64,000 bases of DNA, from positions 558,001-622,000 of the forward strand of contig NZ_CADIJX010000003.1 of assembly GCF_902859625.1 (NCBI RefSeq). Direction: 5' to 3'. Position 1 is the first letter of the stretch. The number at the start of each line of letters is the position of its first letter. Positions 25,835 through 34,549 of this stretch are shown piece by piece. The notes beneath the pieces were generated by a model, which was given only the letters and a program-made list of their open reading frames with translations, had not been told where the DNA came from and did no database searches. Source of the stretch: Achromobacter pestifer. GTDB taxonomy: Bacteria > Pseudomonadota > Gammaproteobacteria > Burkholderiales > Burkholderiaceae_B. The translations under genes were made by a program, and so were the position numbers.

Positions 25835-27069
25835 GTCACCAGCGCCAGCGCGGCCAGCAAGGCGCCATAGAAGGGCCAGATCGTCCGCATCACGGTGCCC
25901 ACCGATACGCCGCCGATCGCGCACCCCACGAACTGTGTCGTTCCGACCGGAGGCGTGTTCAGTCCCAGCGCGCAATTCAACAGCATCACGATCCCGAATT
26001 GCACCGGCCCCATGCCGTACTGCATGCAGATCGGCAGGAAGATCGGCGTGCAGATCAGGATGGTGGCGGCCATGTCCAGAAAGGTGCCCAGCACGAACAG
26101 GATGACGTTGACCATCAGGAAGATGGCCCACGGACTGGTCGATACCGAAGCCATCAGCTCGCCCGTTTTTTCGGCCACGCCGTAGAAGCTGATCAGGTAG
26201 CCGAAGGTGGCTGAGATGCCGATCAGCAGTAACACGACGCCCGTCGTCTTGACGGCCTTGCTGGCGGCGCGCACGAACTGGTCCCAAGTCAGTGATCGAT
26301 ACACGAAGACCGTGAGGGCCAGCGCATACAGCACCGCCACCGCCGCGGATTCGGTTGCGGTGAAGACGCCGCTCAGGATGCCCGTGATGATCAGCACCAC
26401 CACGAACAGGCCAGGCGCCGCCGCCACCAGCGAACGCAGCACGATGTGCCACCCCGGGAACGTGCCCGCCGGATAGCCCCGGCTGCGCGCCACGAAATAC
26501 GCCGCGGCCAGATTGCACAGGGTCAGGATCACTGCTGGCACGACGCCTGCCGCGATCAGGGCCGCGATCGATACCTTGCCGCCTGCGGCCAGCGTGTAGA
26601 TGATGATGTTGTGGCTGGTGGGCATCAGCGCGCCGACCAGGGCGGCATGCGTGGTCACGTTCACCGCGTAGTCCGCGTGATAGCCCTCGCGCTTCATCAT
26701 CGGGATCATCACCGAACCCATCGCGGACACGTCCGCCACGGGCGACCCCGACACGCCGCCGAACAGCGTGCAGGCCACCACGTTGGACATGCCCAGCCCT
26801 CCGCGCACGTGCCCCACCAGCGACTTGGCAAACGCCACGATGCGGTCGGCGATGCCGCCGTACAGCATCAGTTCACCCGTGAAGATGAAGAAGGGGATGG
26901 CCAGGAACGAGAAGGCGTTCATGCCGGACGTCATCTGCTGGAAGGCCACCGCCAGCGGCAGGTCTTCGACCATGATGGCGGTGATGGACGACAGGCCGAT
27001 GGCGAAGGCCACGGGCACGCCGATCACCAGGAACCCCATGAACGTAAAGGAAAGCAGTGTCAGCGCCAT
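25786..27069 (-). CDS. dctM: TRAP transporter large permease (DctM type)
   Basis: A 427-residue inner-membrane protein with about twelve helices, the ion-coupled transport subunit of a tripartite ATP-independent periplasmic transporter. Family features are FLVIGVPVAFAIGLSS near the start, TLFGGVSGSPVADVSAMG, GVFTATESAAVAVLYAL and LGLNTPPVGTTQFVGCA. It overlaps dctQ by 10 bases and is last in the hexuronate operon. The operon partners (uronate dehydrogenase and lactonase) suggest a hexuronate or aldarate cargo. The symbol gives the TRAP subunit type, not a proven dicarboxylate substrate. Confidence 0.92.
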   Translation of the reverse strand: MALTLLSFTFMGFLVIGVPVAFAIGLSSITAIMVEDLPLAVAFQQMTSGMNAFSFLAIPFFIFTGELMLYGGIADRIVAFAKSLVGHVRGGLGMSNVVACTLFGGVSGSPVADVSAMGSVMIPMMKREGYHADYAVNVTTHAALVGALMPTSHNIIIYTLAAGGKVSIAALIAAGVVPAVILTLCNLAAAYFVARSRGYPAGTFPGWHIVLRSLVAAAPGLFVVVLIITGILSGVFTATESAAVAVLYALALTVFVYRSLTWDQFVRAASKAVKTTGVVLLLIGISATFGYLISFYGVAEKTGELMASVSTSPWAIFLMVNVILFVLGTFLDMAATILICTPIFLPICMQYGMGPVQFGIVMLLNCALGLNTPPVGTTQFVGCAIGGVSVGTVMRTIWPFYGALLAALALVTYVPAFSLWLPGVLLN

Positions 27070-27623
27070 GCCGGTACCACCTTATGGTTGCGTAGGATGG
27101 CGATGATGTGCTCGATGGAGAAGAGCGCGATCAAGGTGCCGGACAGGGTGGCGGGGATGTACTTCCAGGCGTTCGATATCCCCAGGTTCGGGATCTTGTA
27201 GGCGGCGACGGATTCCGCCAACACGCCGCAGTTCCATGCCATCAGCACGCCAAACAGCAGCACCAGCAGATGGATGAAGATCCGCAGCCGCCGCTGGCCG
27301 GCTTTCGGCAGGGCATCCAGCAGCGATTCAAAGCCGATGTGGCCCGCATCGCGCACGCCCACTGCCGCGCCCAGCATCGTGACGTACAGCACCAGCAGCA
27401 ACGCCAGGCTTTCCGCCCAGGTCGGTGTGCTGTTGAGCACGTGGCGGCCGACGATCTGCAACGTTACGGCGACGATCAGGCAGACCAGTCCCAGCACGCT
27501 GGTCCACATGCAGGCACGCGCCAACACCGCGCAACCGCGCGTATAGGCATCCAGCGGGGCAGCCAGGGCTTGCGCCCGGCCCCCCGCGGCGACATCGGTT
27601 TCATTCGTGGGTGTGGCCAACAT
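27060..27623 (-). CDS. dctQ: TRAP transporter small permease (DctQ type)
   Basis: A 187-residue four-helix membrane protein, the small permease subunit. Helices lie roughly at residues 40-62, 75-95, 115-135 and 155-175, with the family stretch RHVLNSTPTWAESLALLLVLY and GHIGFESL. It starts seven bases after the dctP stop and overlaps dctM by 10 bases, a tightly packed PQM order. The subunit is needed to couple the binding protein to DctM. Confidence 0.9.
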   Translation of the reverse strand: MLATPTNETDVAAGGRAQALAAPLDAYTRGCAVLARACMWTSVLGLVCLIVAVTLQIVGRHVLNSTPTWAESLALLLVLYVTMLGAAVGVRDAGHIGFESLLDALPKAGQRRLRIFIHLLVLLFGVLMAWNCGVLAESVAAYKIPNLGISNAWKYIPATLSGTLIALFSIEHIIAILRNHKVVPAWR

Positions 27624-27630
27624 GGTGTCC

Positions 27631-28608
27631 TCACTGAACGGCCTGGATCTTCGCGACCAGGTCTTTCATTTCAGGTGTTGTGACGAAGCGGTCGTACACG
27701 GGCTTCATCGCGCCCTGGAACGATGCCTTGTCCACCTCCACGATCTGCGAGCCCGCCTTTTCAACCACGGCGCGCGATTTCTGTTCGCGCTCGTCCCACA
27801 GCTTGCGCATGAACGGAACGGATTCGCGCGCCGCGTCGCGCAGGATCTTCTGGTCCTCGGGCGGCAGCTTGTCCCATTGGCGCTTGGAGAAGATCAGGAT
27901 CTCTGGCGTCATGGTGTGCTCGGTCATCGCGTAGTACTTGGCGACCTCGTAGTGATGCGCGCTTTCGTAGCTGGGGAAGTTGTTTTCGGCGGCGTCCACC
28001 AACCCCGTTTTCAAGGACGTGTAGACCTCGCCCATCGGCATTGGCGTGGCATTGCCGCCCATCGCTTCAACCATGGCGACGGACAGGTCGGATTGCTGCA
28101 CGCGGATCTTCTGCCCCTTGGCGTCGGCCAGCGTCTTGATCGGCTTGTTGCGCGTGTACATCGAACGCGAGCCGCTGTCATACCAAGCCAGGCCAACAAA
28201 ACCGGCCCCTTCGCAGGAACGCAGGATCTGGTCGCCGATGTCGCCATCGAGCACCTTGTGCAGATGTTCCTTGGAGCGGAACAGGAAGGGCAGCGATGGC
28301 ACGCGCGTGGTTTGGCAGATGTTGTGCATCGCGGCGCTGGAGACGCGGGCCATGGCCAGGGCACCCAGCTTCACCTGTTCGATCGAATCGTCTTCATTGC
28401 CCAGCGCGCCGCCGGCATACACCTTGACGGTGATGCGGCCATTGGTGCGTTGCTTGACCAGTTCACCGAAGTGGCGCACGGCCAGCACGGTGGGATAGTC
28501 GTCGGGATGGATGTCGGCTGAGCGCAGCTCGGCGGCGTGGGTGGCGGGAATCAGCGTCAGCAAGGCGGCCGCCGCCAAAATGGCGCGGGTCAGGGTGGGG
28601 CGCAGCAT
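27631..28608 (-). CDS. dctP: TRAP transporter solute-binding protein (DctP type)
   Basis: A 325-residue periplasmic binding protein. The signal peptide is about 25 residues (basic start, hydrophobic ILAAAALLTLIPA, cleavage after THA). Family features include KVYAGGALGNEDDSIEQVKL, VPSLPFLFRSKEHLHKVLDG and SLKTGLVDAAENNFPSY, with the conserved Arg that pairs with a carboxylate ligand expected near MYTRNKPIKTL. Operon context points to uronates or aldarates as ligand; sequence alone does not prove it. Confidence 0.92.
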   Translation of the reverse strand: MLRPTLTRAILAAAALLTLIPATHAAELRSADIHPDDYPTVLAVRHFGELVKQRTNGRITVKVYAGGALGNEDDSIEQVKLGALAMARVSSAAMHNICQTTRVPSLPFLFRSKEHLHKVLDGDIGDQILRSCEGAGFVGLAWYDSGSRSMYTRNKPIKTLADAKGQKIRVQQSDLSVAMVEAMGGNATPMPMGEVYTSLKTGLVDAAENNFPSYESAHHYEVAKYYAMTEHTMTPEILIFSKRQWDKLPPEDQKILRDAARESVPFMRKLWDEREQKSRAVVEKAGSQIVEVDKASFQGAMKPVYDRFVTTPEMKDLVAKIQAVQ

Positions 28609-28728
28609 GTCTACCTCCGGTTGGAGTACGGCGTTTCGTTGAGGGCCGGGACGGCCTCGAAGCTCTTTGATAGATACGGACCTGCTTACTTCGCTTTTGG
28701 GGCGGGTGACGGTCTCCCCGATCGGGTG

Positions 28729-29607
28729 CTAGCCGGCGCTTGCGGTTTCCTCCAAGCCTTGCGCGCCGGGGCGCAGGGCGAACACGGCGCCGTCGAGAGC
28801 GCCGGGGGCGGCGGACGGAAGGCGGATCGACGTGATGAACAGCGTGTCCATGCCGGCGCCGCCGAACGCGCACATCGCGACCTTGGCGACGGGCACGGAG
28901 TAGGTCTGGTCCAGGCGGCCATCGGGCGTGTAGCGGTAGACGCGGCCGGCGTCGTTGCCGCAGATCCAGTAACCGCCGTCCGTATCCACCGCAGCGCCGT
29001 CGGGCCGGCCGGCCGGCAAGGCGGAGATGAAGGGGCGGCGGTTGTGCGGCATGCCTGTGTCGCTGTCGTAGTCGAAGGCCCAGACCATCGCGCGCGACGG
29101 GTGGGAGTCCGACAGGTACATCGTCCTGCCATCCGGGCTGAACGCCATGCCGTTGGGCACGATCAAGTCGTCCAGCAGCACGGCGAGGCCTTGGACGTCA
29201 TAGCGGTAGAGTTTGCCGGCAGCCTGCGCCAGGCCCATGTCCATCACCATCGTGCCGGCCAGGAAGCGGCCTTGGCGGTCGCAGCGGCCATCGTTGAAGC
29301 GCATGCCGGGCGCCGCATGGGGGACGCTGGCCAGGAGCCGGGGCACACAGGGCTCGCCCGCTTGCAGCGCGTCGCAGGCGTACAGCCCATCTTCCATCGC
29401 CAGCAACCAGCCTGCGCCGCGCATGGCGATGCAACCCGCCATCTGCGGCAGCGCCCACTGCGCGATGTCGCCGGTTCCGGGCGACCAGCGCCACAGTGCC
29501 TTGCCAGGAATGTCGGTCCAGGTGAACGTCTGGTCGGCGGAGCGCCAGACCGGGCTTTCGCCTGTGCCGCACAACAGGTTTCCGATACGTTCGGCGGTTG
29601 CCGGCAT
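28729..29607 (-). CDS. SMP-30/gluconolactonase-family aldarolactonase
   Basis: A 292-residue six-bladed beta-propeller lactonase. Conserved features are GESPVWRSADQTFTWTDIPG at the N-terminus (metal-binding Glu), MRFNDGRCDRQGRFLAGTM and VPNGMAFSPDGRTMYLSDS (metal-site Asn and Asp). It should hydrolyse the aldarolactone made by the uronate dehydrogenase encoded next to it; SMP-30 enzymes of oxidative hexuronate pathways have been named UxuL. The frame is open upstream, but ATG 29607 is the family start and lies inside the last bases of the dehydrogenase gene, giving coupled translation. Confidence 0.87.
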   Translation of the reverse strand: MPATAERIGNLLCGTGESPVWRSADQTFTWTDIPGKALWRWSPGTGDIAQWALPQMAGCIAMRGAGWLLAMEDGLYACDALQAGEPCVPRLLASVPHAAPGMRFNDGRCDRQGRFLAGTMVMDMGLAQAAGKLYRYDVQGLAVLLDDLIVPNGMAFSPDGRTMYLSDSHPSRAMVWAFDYDSDTGMPHNRRPFISALPAGRPDGAAVDTDGGYWICGNDAGRVYRYTPDGRLDQTYSVPVAKVAMCAFGGAGMDTLFITSIRLPSAAPGALDGAVFALRPGAQGLEETASAG

Positions 29608-29615
29608 GGTGATGC

Positions 29616-30473
29616 CTACTCGGTTGGGGAGGAGGGCGGAAAGGGGAAGGGTCCCGCTTTGACGAACGCCCCGCCCTGGTAGCGGGCGGCGGGGTCGTCG
29701 GCCGCCAGCGCGGGTTGCGCCTCGACCTGCGCGCGAAAGGACTCGGACGAATCTTGGGGGACGAACCCCAATACCTTGGCTGCGTCGTCGTGCCACCAAC
29801 GATCGCGATTGGCGGATGCGCCATATACGATCAGGTGGCCGACGCCGGGTGTGAACAGCGACCGCGTGACCAGATCGCTCAGGTCGTCGTAGCTTAGCCA
29901 CGTGACCATCATGCGGCGGTCCTTGGGTTCGGGAAACGACGAGCCAATGCGCAGGCACACGGTTTCGATGCCGTATCGGTCGAAGTAGAACCGTGACAGG
30001 TTTTCGCCATAGGCCTTGCTCAGGCCGTAGTAGCCGTCGGGGCGCAGGGGCGCGCTGGCATCCAGCTGCTTGCCCTGCTCATGAAAGCCGATGACGTGGT
30101 TTGAACTGGCGAACACCACGCGGCGCACGTTGTGGATACGGGCGGCCTCATACAGGTTGTAGACGCCCTGGATGTTGGCAGGCAGGATTTCGTCGAACGG
30201 CCGCTCCACCGAGACGCCGCCCAGGTGCACAATGGCGTCGACACCCTGCACCAGCTGGAGTACCGCCGTGGCATCGGCCAAGTCGCAGGGGAGGGTTTCT
30301 TCGCCTTGGCCGGCAGGCTCCAGAGCGGCAAGGTCAAGGTCCGACACGCGCAGCACTTCCGCGTGGGCCTTTAGCCGGGGACGCAGTACCCGGCCCAGGT
30401 TGCCCGCCGCGCCAGTCAACAACAAGCGATGGCAACGAAAGGAGGCAGGCATGTTGTTGATAGTTCGGCTCAT
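29616..30473 (-). CDS. udh: Uronate dehydrogenase (NAD-dependent epimerase family)
   Basis: A 285-residue Rossmann-fold protein. It has LLLTGAAGNLGRVLRP for NAD binding, VDAIVHLGGVSVERP, the catalytic Ser in VFASSNHVIGFH and YxxxK in YYGLSKAYGENL. These features and the length match bacterial uronate dehydrogenase, which oxidises galacturonate or glucuronate to the aldarolactone. It is the first gene of the operon with the lactonase and dctPQM and is divergent from a FadR-type regulator. A second ATG at 30452 could also serve as start. Because of operon context I prefer this over a nucleotide-sugar epimerase. Confidence 0.85.
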   Translation of the reverse strand: MSRTINNMPASFRCHRLLLTGAAGNLGRVLRPRLKAHAEVLRVSDLDLAALEPAGQGEETLPCDLADATAVLQLVQGVDAIVHLGGVSVERPFDEILPANIQGVYNLYEAARIHNVRRVVFASSNHVIGFHEQGKQLDASAPLRPDGYYGLSKAYGENLSRFYFDRYGIETVCLRIGSSFPEPKDRRMMVTWLSYDDLSDLVTRSLFTPGVGHLIVYGASANRDRWWHDDAAKVLGFVPQDSSESFRAQVEAQPALAADDPAARYQGGAFVKAGPFPFPPSSPTE

Positions 30474-30514
30474 GGCGCAACGCTCGGTGGATGGCGCAGT
30501 GGAGTGGACTTATC

Positions 30515-30532
30515 TGGTACGTTATCGTACAA
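30515..30532. promoter_or_regulatory. Candidate operator of the hexuronate FadR regulator
   Basis: An imperfect inverted repeat, TGGTACG-TTAT-CGTACAA, with one mismatch in 7-bp arms, lies in the divergent promoter region. A TATAAT hexamer (30544-30549) follows it and reads towards the regulator gene, so the operator covers its -35 region. Size and symmetry fit a FadR-family dimer. Confidence 0.5.
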
Positions 30533-30602
30533 CTTCAGCAAAGTATAATGACCGCCAAATTTCAGCGTCAAGCTTTGCGCAACCGCCTTCGGATAATCCC
30601 TG

Positions 30603-31331
30603 ATGAACGCTCCTGTCGATACCCCCGTTTTGCCACAGCGTCGTCCCCGGAACTTGGCCCAAGGCCTGGTCGAGAGCATTTCCGAACGCATCCGAAGCGG
30701 TGAAATCCACCCCGGCGACAAGCTGCCCACCGAATCCGAAATCATGCGTCAGTTCGGCGTCAGCCGAACCGTCGTGCGCGAGGCGTTGTCGCGCCTGCAA
30801 GCGTCGGGGCTGGTCGAAACGCATCACGGCGTGGGCACCTATGCGCTGGAACCCAGCGGCAGCGGTGACTTCCGCATTGATCCGGCCGACATCGCCACCG
30901 TGCGCGATGTGCTGGTGCTGCTGGAATTGCGCATCTGCCTGGAAAGCGAGGCCGCGGGCCTGGCCGCCATCCGTCGTAGCGATGTGCAGTTGCAGGAGAT
31001 GCGCCGTGCGCTGGACCTGTTCCGCAATGCGCTGGAGAACGGCGGCGATACGATCACTCCCGATTTCCAGTTTCACCTGCTGGTGGCGCAGTCCACCGAC
31101 AACCGCTACTTCGCGGACCTGATGTCGCACCTGGGGTCGGCCATCATTCCGCGTACTCGCATCAATTCGGCCAAGTTCGCACACGAAGACCGCGCCGCCT
31201 ATCTGGCGCGCGTGAACCTTGAGCACGAAGATATCTACAGCGCCATCCTGCGCCAGGACGCCGAGGCCGCGCGCGCGGCCATGCGCACGCACTTGAGCAA
31301 TAGCCGCGAACGCCTGCGCCGCGCGCAGTAG
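30603..31331 (+). CDS. FadR-subfamily GntR regulator
   Basis: A 242-residue regulator. The N-terminal winged helix-turn-helix (about residues 15-80) includes IRSGEIHPGDKLPTESEIMR, FGVSRTVVREALSRLQASG and THHGVGTYAL. The C-terminal all-helical FCD domain spans about 95-235, where a metal-bound carboxylate ligand would sit. It is divergent from the uronate operon across 129 bases that carry a palindrome, so it most likely represses that operon until a uronate or aldarate binds. GguR-type aldarate regulators belong to the same family; identity with GguR is not claimed. Confidence 0.9.
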   Translation: MNAPVDTPVLPQRRPRNLAQGLVESISERIRSGEIHPGDKLPTESEIMRQFGVSRTVVREALSRLQASGLVETHHGVGTYALEPSGSGDFRIDPADIATVRDVLVLLELRICLESEAAGLAAIRRSDVQLQEMRRALDLFRNALENGGDTITPDFQFHLLVAQSTDNRYFADLMSHLGSAIIPRTRINSAKFAHEDRAAYLARVNLEHEDIYSAILRQDAEAARAAMRTHLSNSRERLRRAQ

Positions 31332-31472
31332 CCGGCGTGGGGCGTGGCGTTGGGTTGCGTCGAGCGGTTGAAATATGATGTCGTACAACGTTTGAGCCAC
31401 GCAATATCGCCGTTCATGGCGGTGAAACCGCGTTAACCTTGGCCCGTTTTCATTTCAGGACAACGAGGCGGC

Positions 31473-31562
31473 ATGGCTTTGCTCGGCACCCCCAGCAGGA
31501 TCACTTCATCTGAACAAGCGAGCTCGCGCCGCTCTTGGAGGGCTGCCGCATGCGTCGCCTGA
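31473..31562 (+). CDS. Possible 29-residue leader peptide before sulfatase
   Basis: A short frame starts at ATG 31473 after GAGG and stops at TGA 31560-31562, ten bases past the sulfatase ATG (31550), in another frame. It is Ser/Arg/Ala-rich with no motif. Such an overlap could couple its translation to the sulfatase gene. At this GC content a frame of this size can be chance. Confidence 0.2.
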   Translation: MALLGTPSRITSSEQASSRRSWRAAACVA

Positions 31563-33445
31563 CACTCCGGTTTATCCTCGCCGTCCTGGTGATGTTGACG
31601 CTGTCGCGTCTGGGCCTGTCATTCTGGATGTGGGACCGCGTGCAAGCGGCTGGCGGCTTATTGCCCGTGCTCTTCGGCGGGTTGCGCATCGACGTCTGCC
31701 TGTTGTCGATGGTGGTTGCGCTGCCGGCGGTGTTTTCGCCCTGGTTCGGGCACCGGCCGATGGCTGCCCGCATCACGGCATGGTGGTTCCGCATCTGGTG
31801 GATGTTGTATGTGCTGCTGGAAGTCTCCACGCCGCAATTCATCGCGGAATACGACACGCGCCCGAACCGCCTGTACTTCATCTACCTGTTGAATCCGAAA
31901 GAAGTGGGTTCCATGCTGTGGCAGGGCTACAAGGGCGTCTTGCTGGCCGCCTTCGTGGTGCTGTTGGTGGCGGCCTGGCTCGCGGTCAAGCTGTTCCCGA
32001 CGCGCGCGCGTGATCCGTTCATGGCATGGTGGAAACGGCCGATCGCGTCGTTCGTGATCTTGGCTCTGGCGGTGTTGGGCGCGCGCGGCACGTTGGAGCA
32101 CCGCCCGATCAACCCGGCCAAGGTGGCCTTCAGTTCGGACGCCATGGTCAACTCGCTGGCGCTCAACTCGCTGTACAGCGTGTTTGACGCGGCCTATCGC
32201 ATGCGGGACGAGCGTTCGTCTGCTGCCATGTATCCCAAGATGCCGGTTGACCAGATGAACGCCATCGTGCGCGAGAAAGCTGGCCTGACCGGTGCGCCGC
32301 TGGACGCGCGATATCCCAGTCTGCACGAGCAGAAAGCCACGGTGCGCCGCGATAAGCCGCTGAATGTCGTGATCATCTTGCAGGAAAGCCTGGGCGCGCA
32401 ATACGTGGGCAGCCTGGGCGGTCGCGACCTGACCCCCAACATCGATCGCCTGTCCAGGGAAGCCTGGATGTTCCACCGTGCCTACGCCACGGGCACACGC
32501 TCGGTGCGTGGCATCGAAGCGGTGACGGCGGGCTTCCTGCCCAGCGTGGCCGACGCGGTGGTCAAGCTGCCGCGTTCGCAGACGGGTTTCTTCACGCTGG
32601 CACAGGTGCTGGGCAAGCACGGCTATCACTCGCGCTTTGTCTACGGCGGCGAATCGCACTTCGACAATATGCGCGCCTTCTTCCTGGGCAATGGCTTTGA
32701 CGAAGTCATCGACCGTCCGAAGTTCGTGAACCCGGTATTTGAGGGGTCATGGGGCGCTTCGGACGAAGACATGTTCAACCAGGTCGACCGCCTGCTGCGC
32801 GCCGACGGCGACAAGCCGGTCTTCACCCTGGCGTTTTCAGTGACGAACCATTCGCCATGGGAGTACCCCGAAGGCCGCATCCAGCCCGTGGGCGACCCGG
32901 CCACCGTGGACAACACCGTGCGCTACGCGGATTGGGCCCTGGGCCAGTTCTTTGAGAAGGCCAAAAAGGCGCCGTACTGGGAAAATACGGTGTTCCTGGT
33001 CATCGCGGACCATGATTCGCGCGTGTATGGTTCGATCCCCGTTCCCGTGCGCCATTTCCAGATCCCCGCGCTGTTCCTGGGCGCTGGCATCGCGCCGCGC
33101 CAGGACGAACGGCTGGTCAGCCAGATCGACATGGCTCCCACCCTGCTGTCCTTGATTGGTCTGGACAACGTGAATCCGATGCTGGGCGCCGACCTGACCC
33201 AACGCGATCCGAACCGCGCCATCATGCAGTACGCCGACAATTTCGGATACCTGCAAGGCGATAAACTCCTGGTGCTGGAACCGTCCAAGCCCCCGAGCGA
33301 ATTCCGCTACAAGGCCGCACCCGTGGGCCAGGACGAAACGTACGATCCCGTGCAACCTACGGATCCGGCACTCACTGAAGAGGCCCTGGCGCATGCGCTC
33401 TGGGCAAGCTGGATCTATCGCGAGGAAAAATACCGCCTGCCTTGA
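31550..33445 (+). CDS. LTA-synthase-like membrane sulfatase/phosphotransferase
   Basis: A 631-residue inner-membrane enzyme with about five N-terminal helices (residues 1-190) and a large periplasmic alkaline-phosphatase-fold domain. Key features are NVVIILQESLGAQYVGSLGG (first metal Glu), the catalytic Thr in YATGTRSVRGIEA, NHSPWEYP and the metal site VIADHDSRVYG. Relatives include LtaS, OpgB (phosphoglycerol transfer to periplasmic glucans) and phosphoethanolamine transferases; the N-x-Y-x-GG and T-x-S pattern fits the LTA-synthase group. ATG 31550 is chosen over TTG 31535 because GGAGGG (31537-31542) precedes it. In a Gram-negative cell an OpgB-like role is most plausible, but the substrate is unproven. 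Confidence 0.87.
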   Translation: MRRLTLRFILAVLVMLTLSRLGLSFWMWDRVQAAGGLLPVLFGGLRIDVCLLSMVVALPAVFSPWFGHRPMAARITAWWFRIWWMLYVLLEVSTPQFIAEYDTRPNRLYFIYLLNPKEVGSMLWQGYKGVLLAAFVVLLVAAWLAVKLFPTRARDPFMAWWKRPIASFVILALAVLGARGTLEHRPINPAKVAFSSDAMVNSLALNSLYSVFDAAYRMRDERSSAAMYPKMPVDQMNAIVREKAGLTGAPLDARYPSLHEQKATVRRDKPLNVVIILQESLGAQYVGSLGGRDLTPNIDRLSREAWMFHRAYATGTRSVRGIEAVTAGFLPSVADAVVKLPRSQTGFFTLAQVLGKHGYHSRFVYGGESHFDNMRAFFLGNGFDEVIDRPKFVNPVFEGSWGASDEDMFNQVDRLLRADGDKPVFTLAFSVTNHSPWEYPEGRIQPVGDPATVDNTVRYADWALGQFFEKAKKAPYWENTVFLVIADHDSRVYGSIPVPVRHFQIPALFLGAGIAPRQDERLVSQIDMAPTLLSLIGLDNVNPMLGADLTQRDPNRAIMQYADNFGYLQGDKLLVLEPSKPPSEFRYKAAPVGQDETYDPVQPTDPALTEEALAHALWASWIYREEKYRLP

Positions 33446-33549
33446 GCGGCACGGCGCCGGATGGGGCAGAGCCCCGACGGCCGGTCCCATGTGGGCTGGC
33501 TTGATCCTGCGCAAGCCGCTCCAGGTCCAGGCGCTGCAAACTGCCCGCC

Positions 33550-34524
33550 ATGACTTATCCCGACCAACCCCCGAAAGTGGCCCCGGCCGTCGTTACCGCG
33601 CCGCGCGTGCGCGCGATTCCCGTGCCGCGCGGCCGGCTCGCCTGGGTAACCGGCACGTTCAGCGTGCTGCTGCTATCGGTCAGCACCGTCTTCTGGTGCC
33701 TGTTGTTGTTTCCCGTGGCGTTGCTCAAGCTGCTGCTGCCGTTCGCGGCGGTCAGGCGGCGCATCGACCCGCTGCTCAATGCCATCGCGACGGCCTGGGT
33801 GTCGTGCAACGCCGGTTGGTTCGCGCGGATTCAGCGGACGCCGTGGGACGTACAAGGTCATGCCGGGCTGCGGTATGCGGATTGGTACCTGGTCAATTGC
33901 AATCACCAGTCGTGGGTCGACATCTTCGTGTTGCAGCAATCGCTGAACCGGCGCATCCCCTTGCTGAAGTTCTTTCTGAAGCAGCAGCTGATTTACGTGC
34001 CCGTGATCGGCCTGGCGTGGTGGGCGCTGGATTTCCCGTTCATGAAGCGCCACGGCAAGGCCGCGCTGCGCCGCAACCCGGCGCTGGGGCGCGAGGACCA
34101 GGCGGCCGCGCGGCGCGCGTGCGCGAAGTTCTCGCTGGTGCCAACCAGCGTGATGGTGTTCGCCGAGGGCACACGTTTCACCGCGGCCAAGCGCGACGCG
34201 CAGGGATCGCCATATCGCCATCTGCTCAAGCCGAGGGCGGGCGGGCTGGCGGTGGCGTTGAACGCGATGGGCGCGCGCTTTCGCTCAATGATCGACGCCA
34301 CCATCGCCTACCCGGACGGCATTCCGAGCTTCTGGGACATGGCTTGCGGCCGCGCGGGTTCGGTGGTCGTGCGGATGCGGCAGTTGCCGGTGCCGCCCGA
34401 ATTCTGTGACGCCGACTACACCGGCGACAAAGCGTTTCGCACCGAATTCCATCATTGGCTGGCCAAGCAGTGGCAAGCCAAGGACGACGAGATCGAGCGG
34501 CTGACGGCAGGCCGCGCTGGTTGA
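33550..34524 (+). CDS. PlsC-family acyltransferase (YihG-like)
   Basis: A 324-residue membrane-associated acyltransferase. A hydrophobic helix lies at about residues 35-62. The catalytic H-x4-D motif is NCNHQSWVDIFVLQQ, with glycerol-phosphate-binding FAEGTRFT and a Pro-containing strand TIAYPDGIPSFWDM. It acts on a lysophospholipid such as lysophosphatidic acid, using acyl-CoA or acyl-ACP. The long C-terminal region after the catalytic core (HHWLAKQWQAKDDEIERL) is like E. coli YihG. It follows the sulfatase by 104 bases in the same direction. Confidence 0.87.
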   Translation: MTYPDQPPKVAPAVVTAPRVRAIPVPRGRLAWVTGTFSVLLLSVSTVFWCLLLFPVALLKLLLPFAAVRRRIDPLLNAIATAWVSCNAGWFARIQRTPWDVQGHAGLRYADWYLVNCNHQSWVDIFVLQQSLNRRIPLLKFFLKQQLIYVPVIGLAWWALDFPFMKRHGKAALRRNPALGREDQAAARRACAKFSLVPTSVMVFAEGTRFTAAKRDAQGSPYRHLLKPRAGGLAVALNAMGARFRSMIDATIAYPDGIPSFWDMACGRAGSVVVRMRQLPVPPEFCDADYTGDKAFRTEFHHWLAKQWQAKDDEIERLTAGRAG

Positions 34525-34549
34525 GCGCGGGTGCCGGCAGCCTGCCAGA

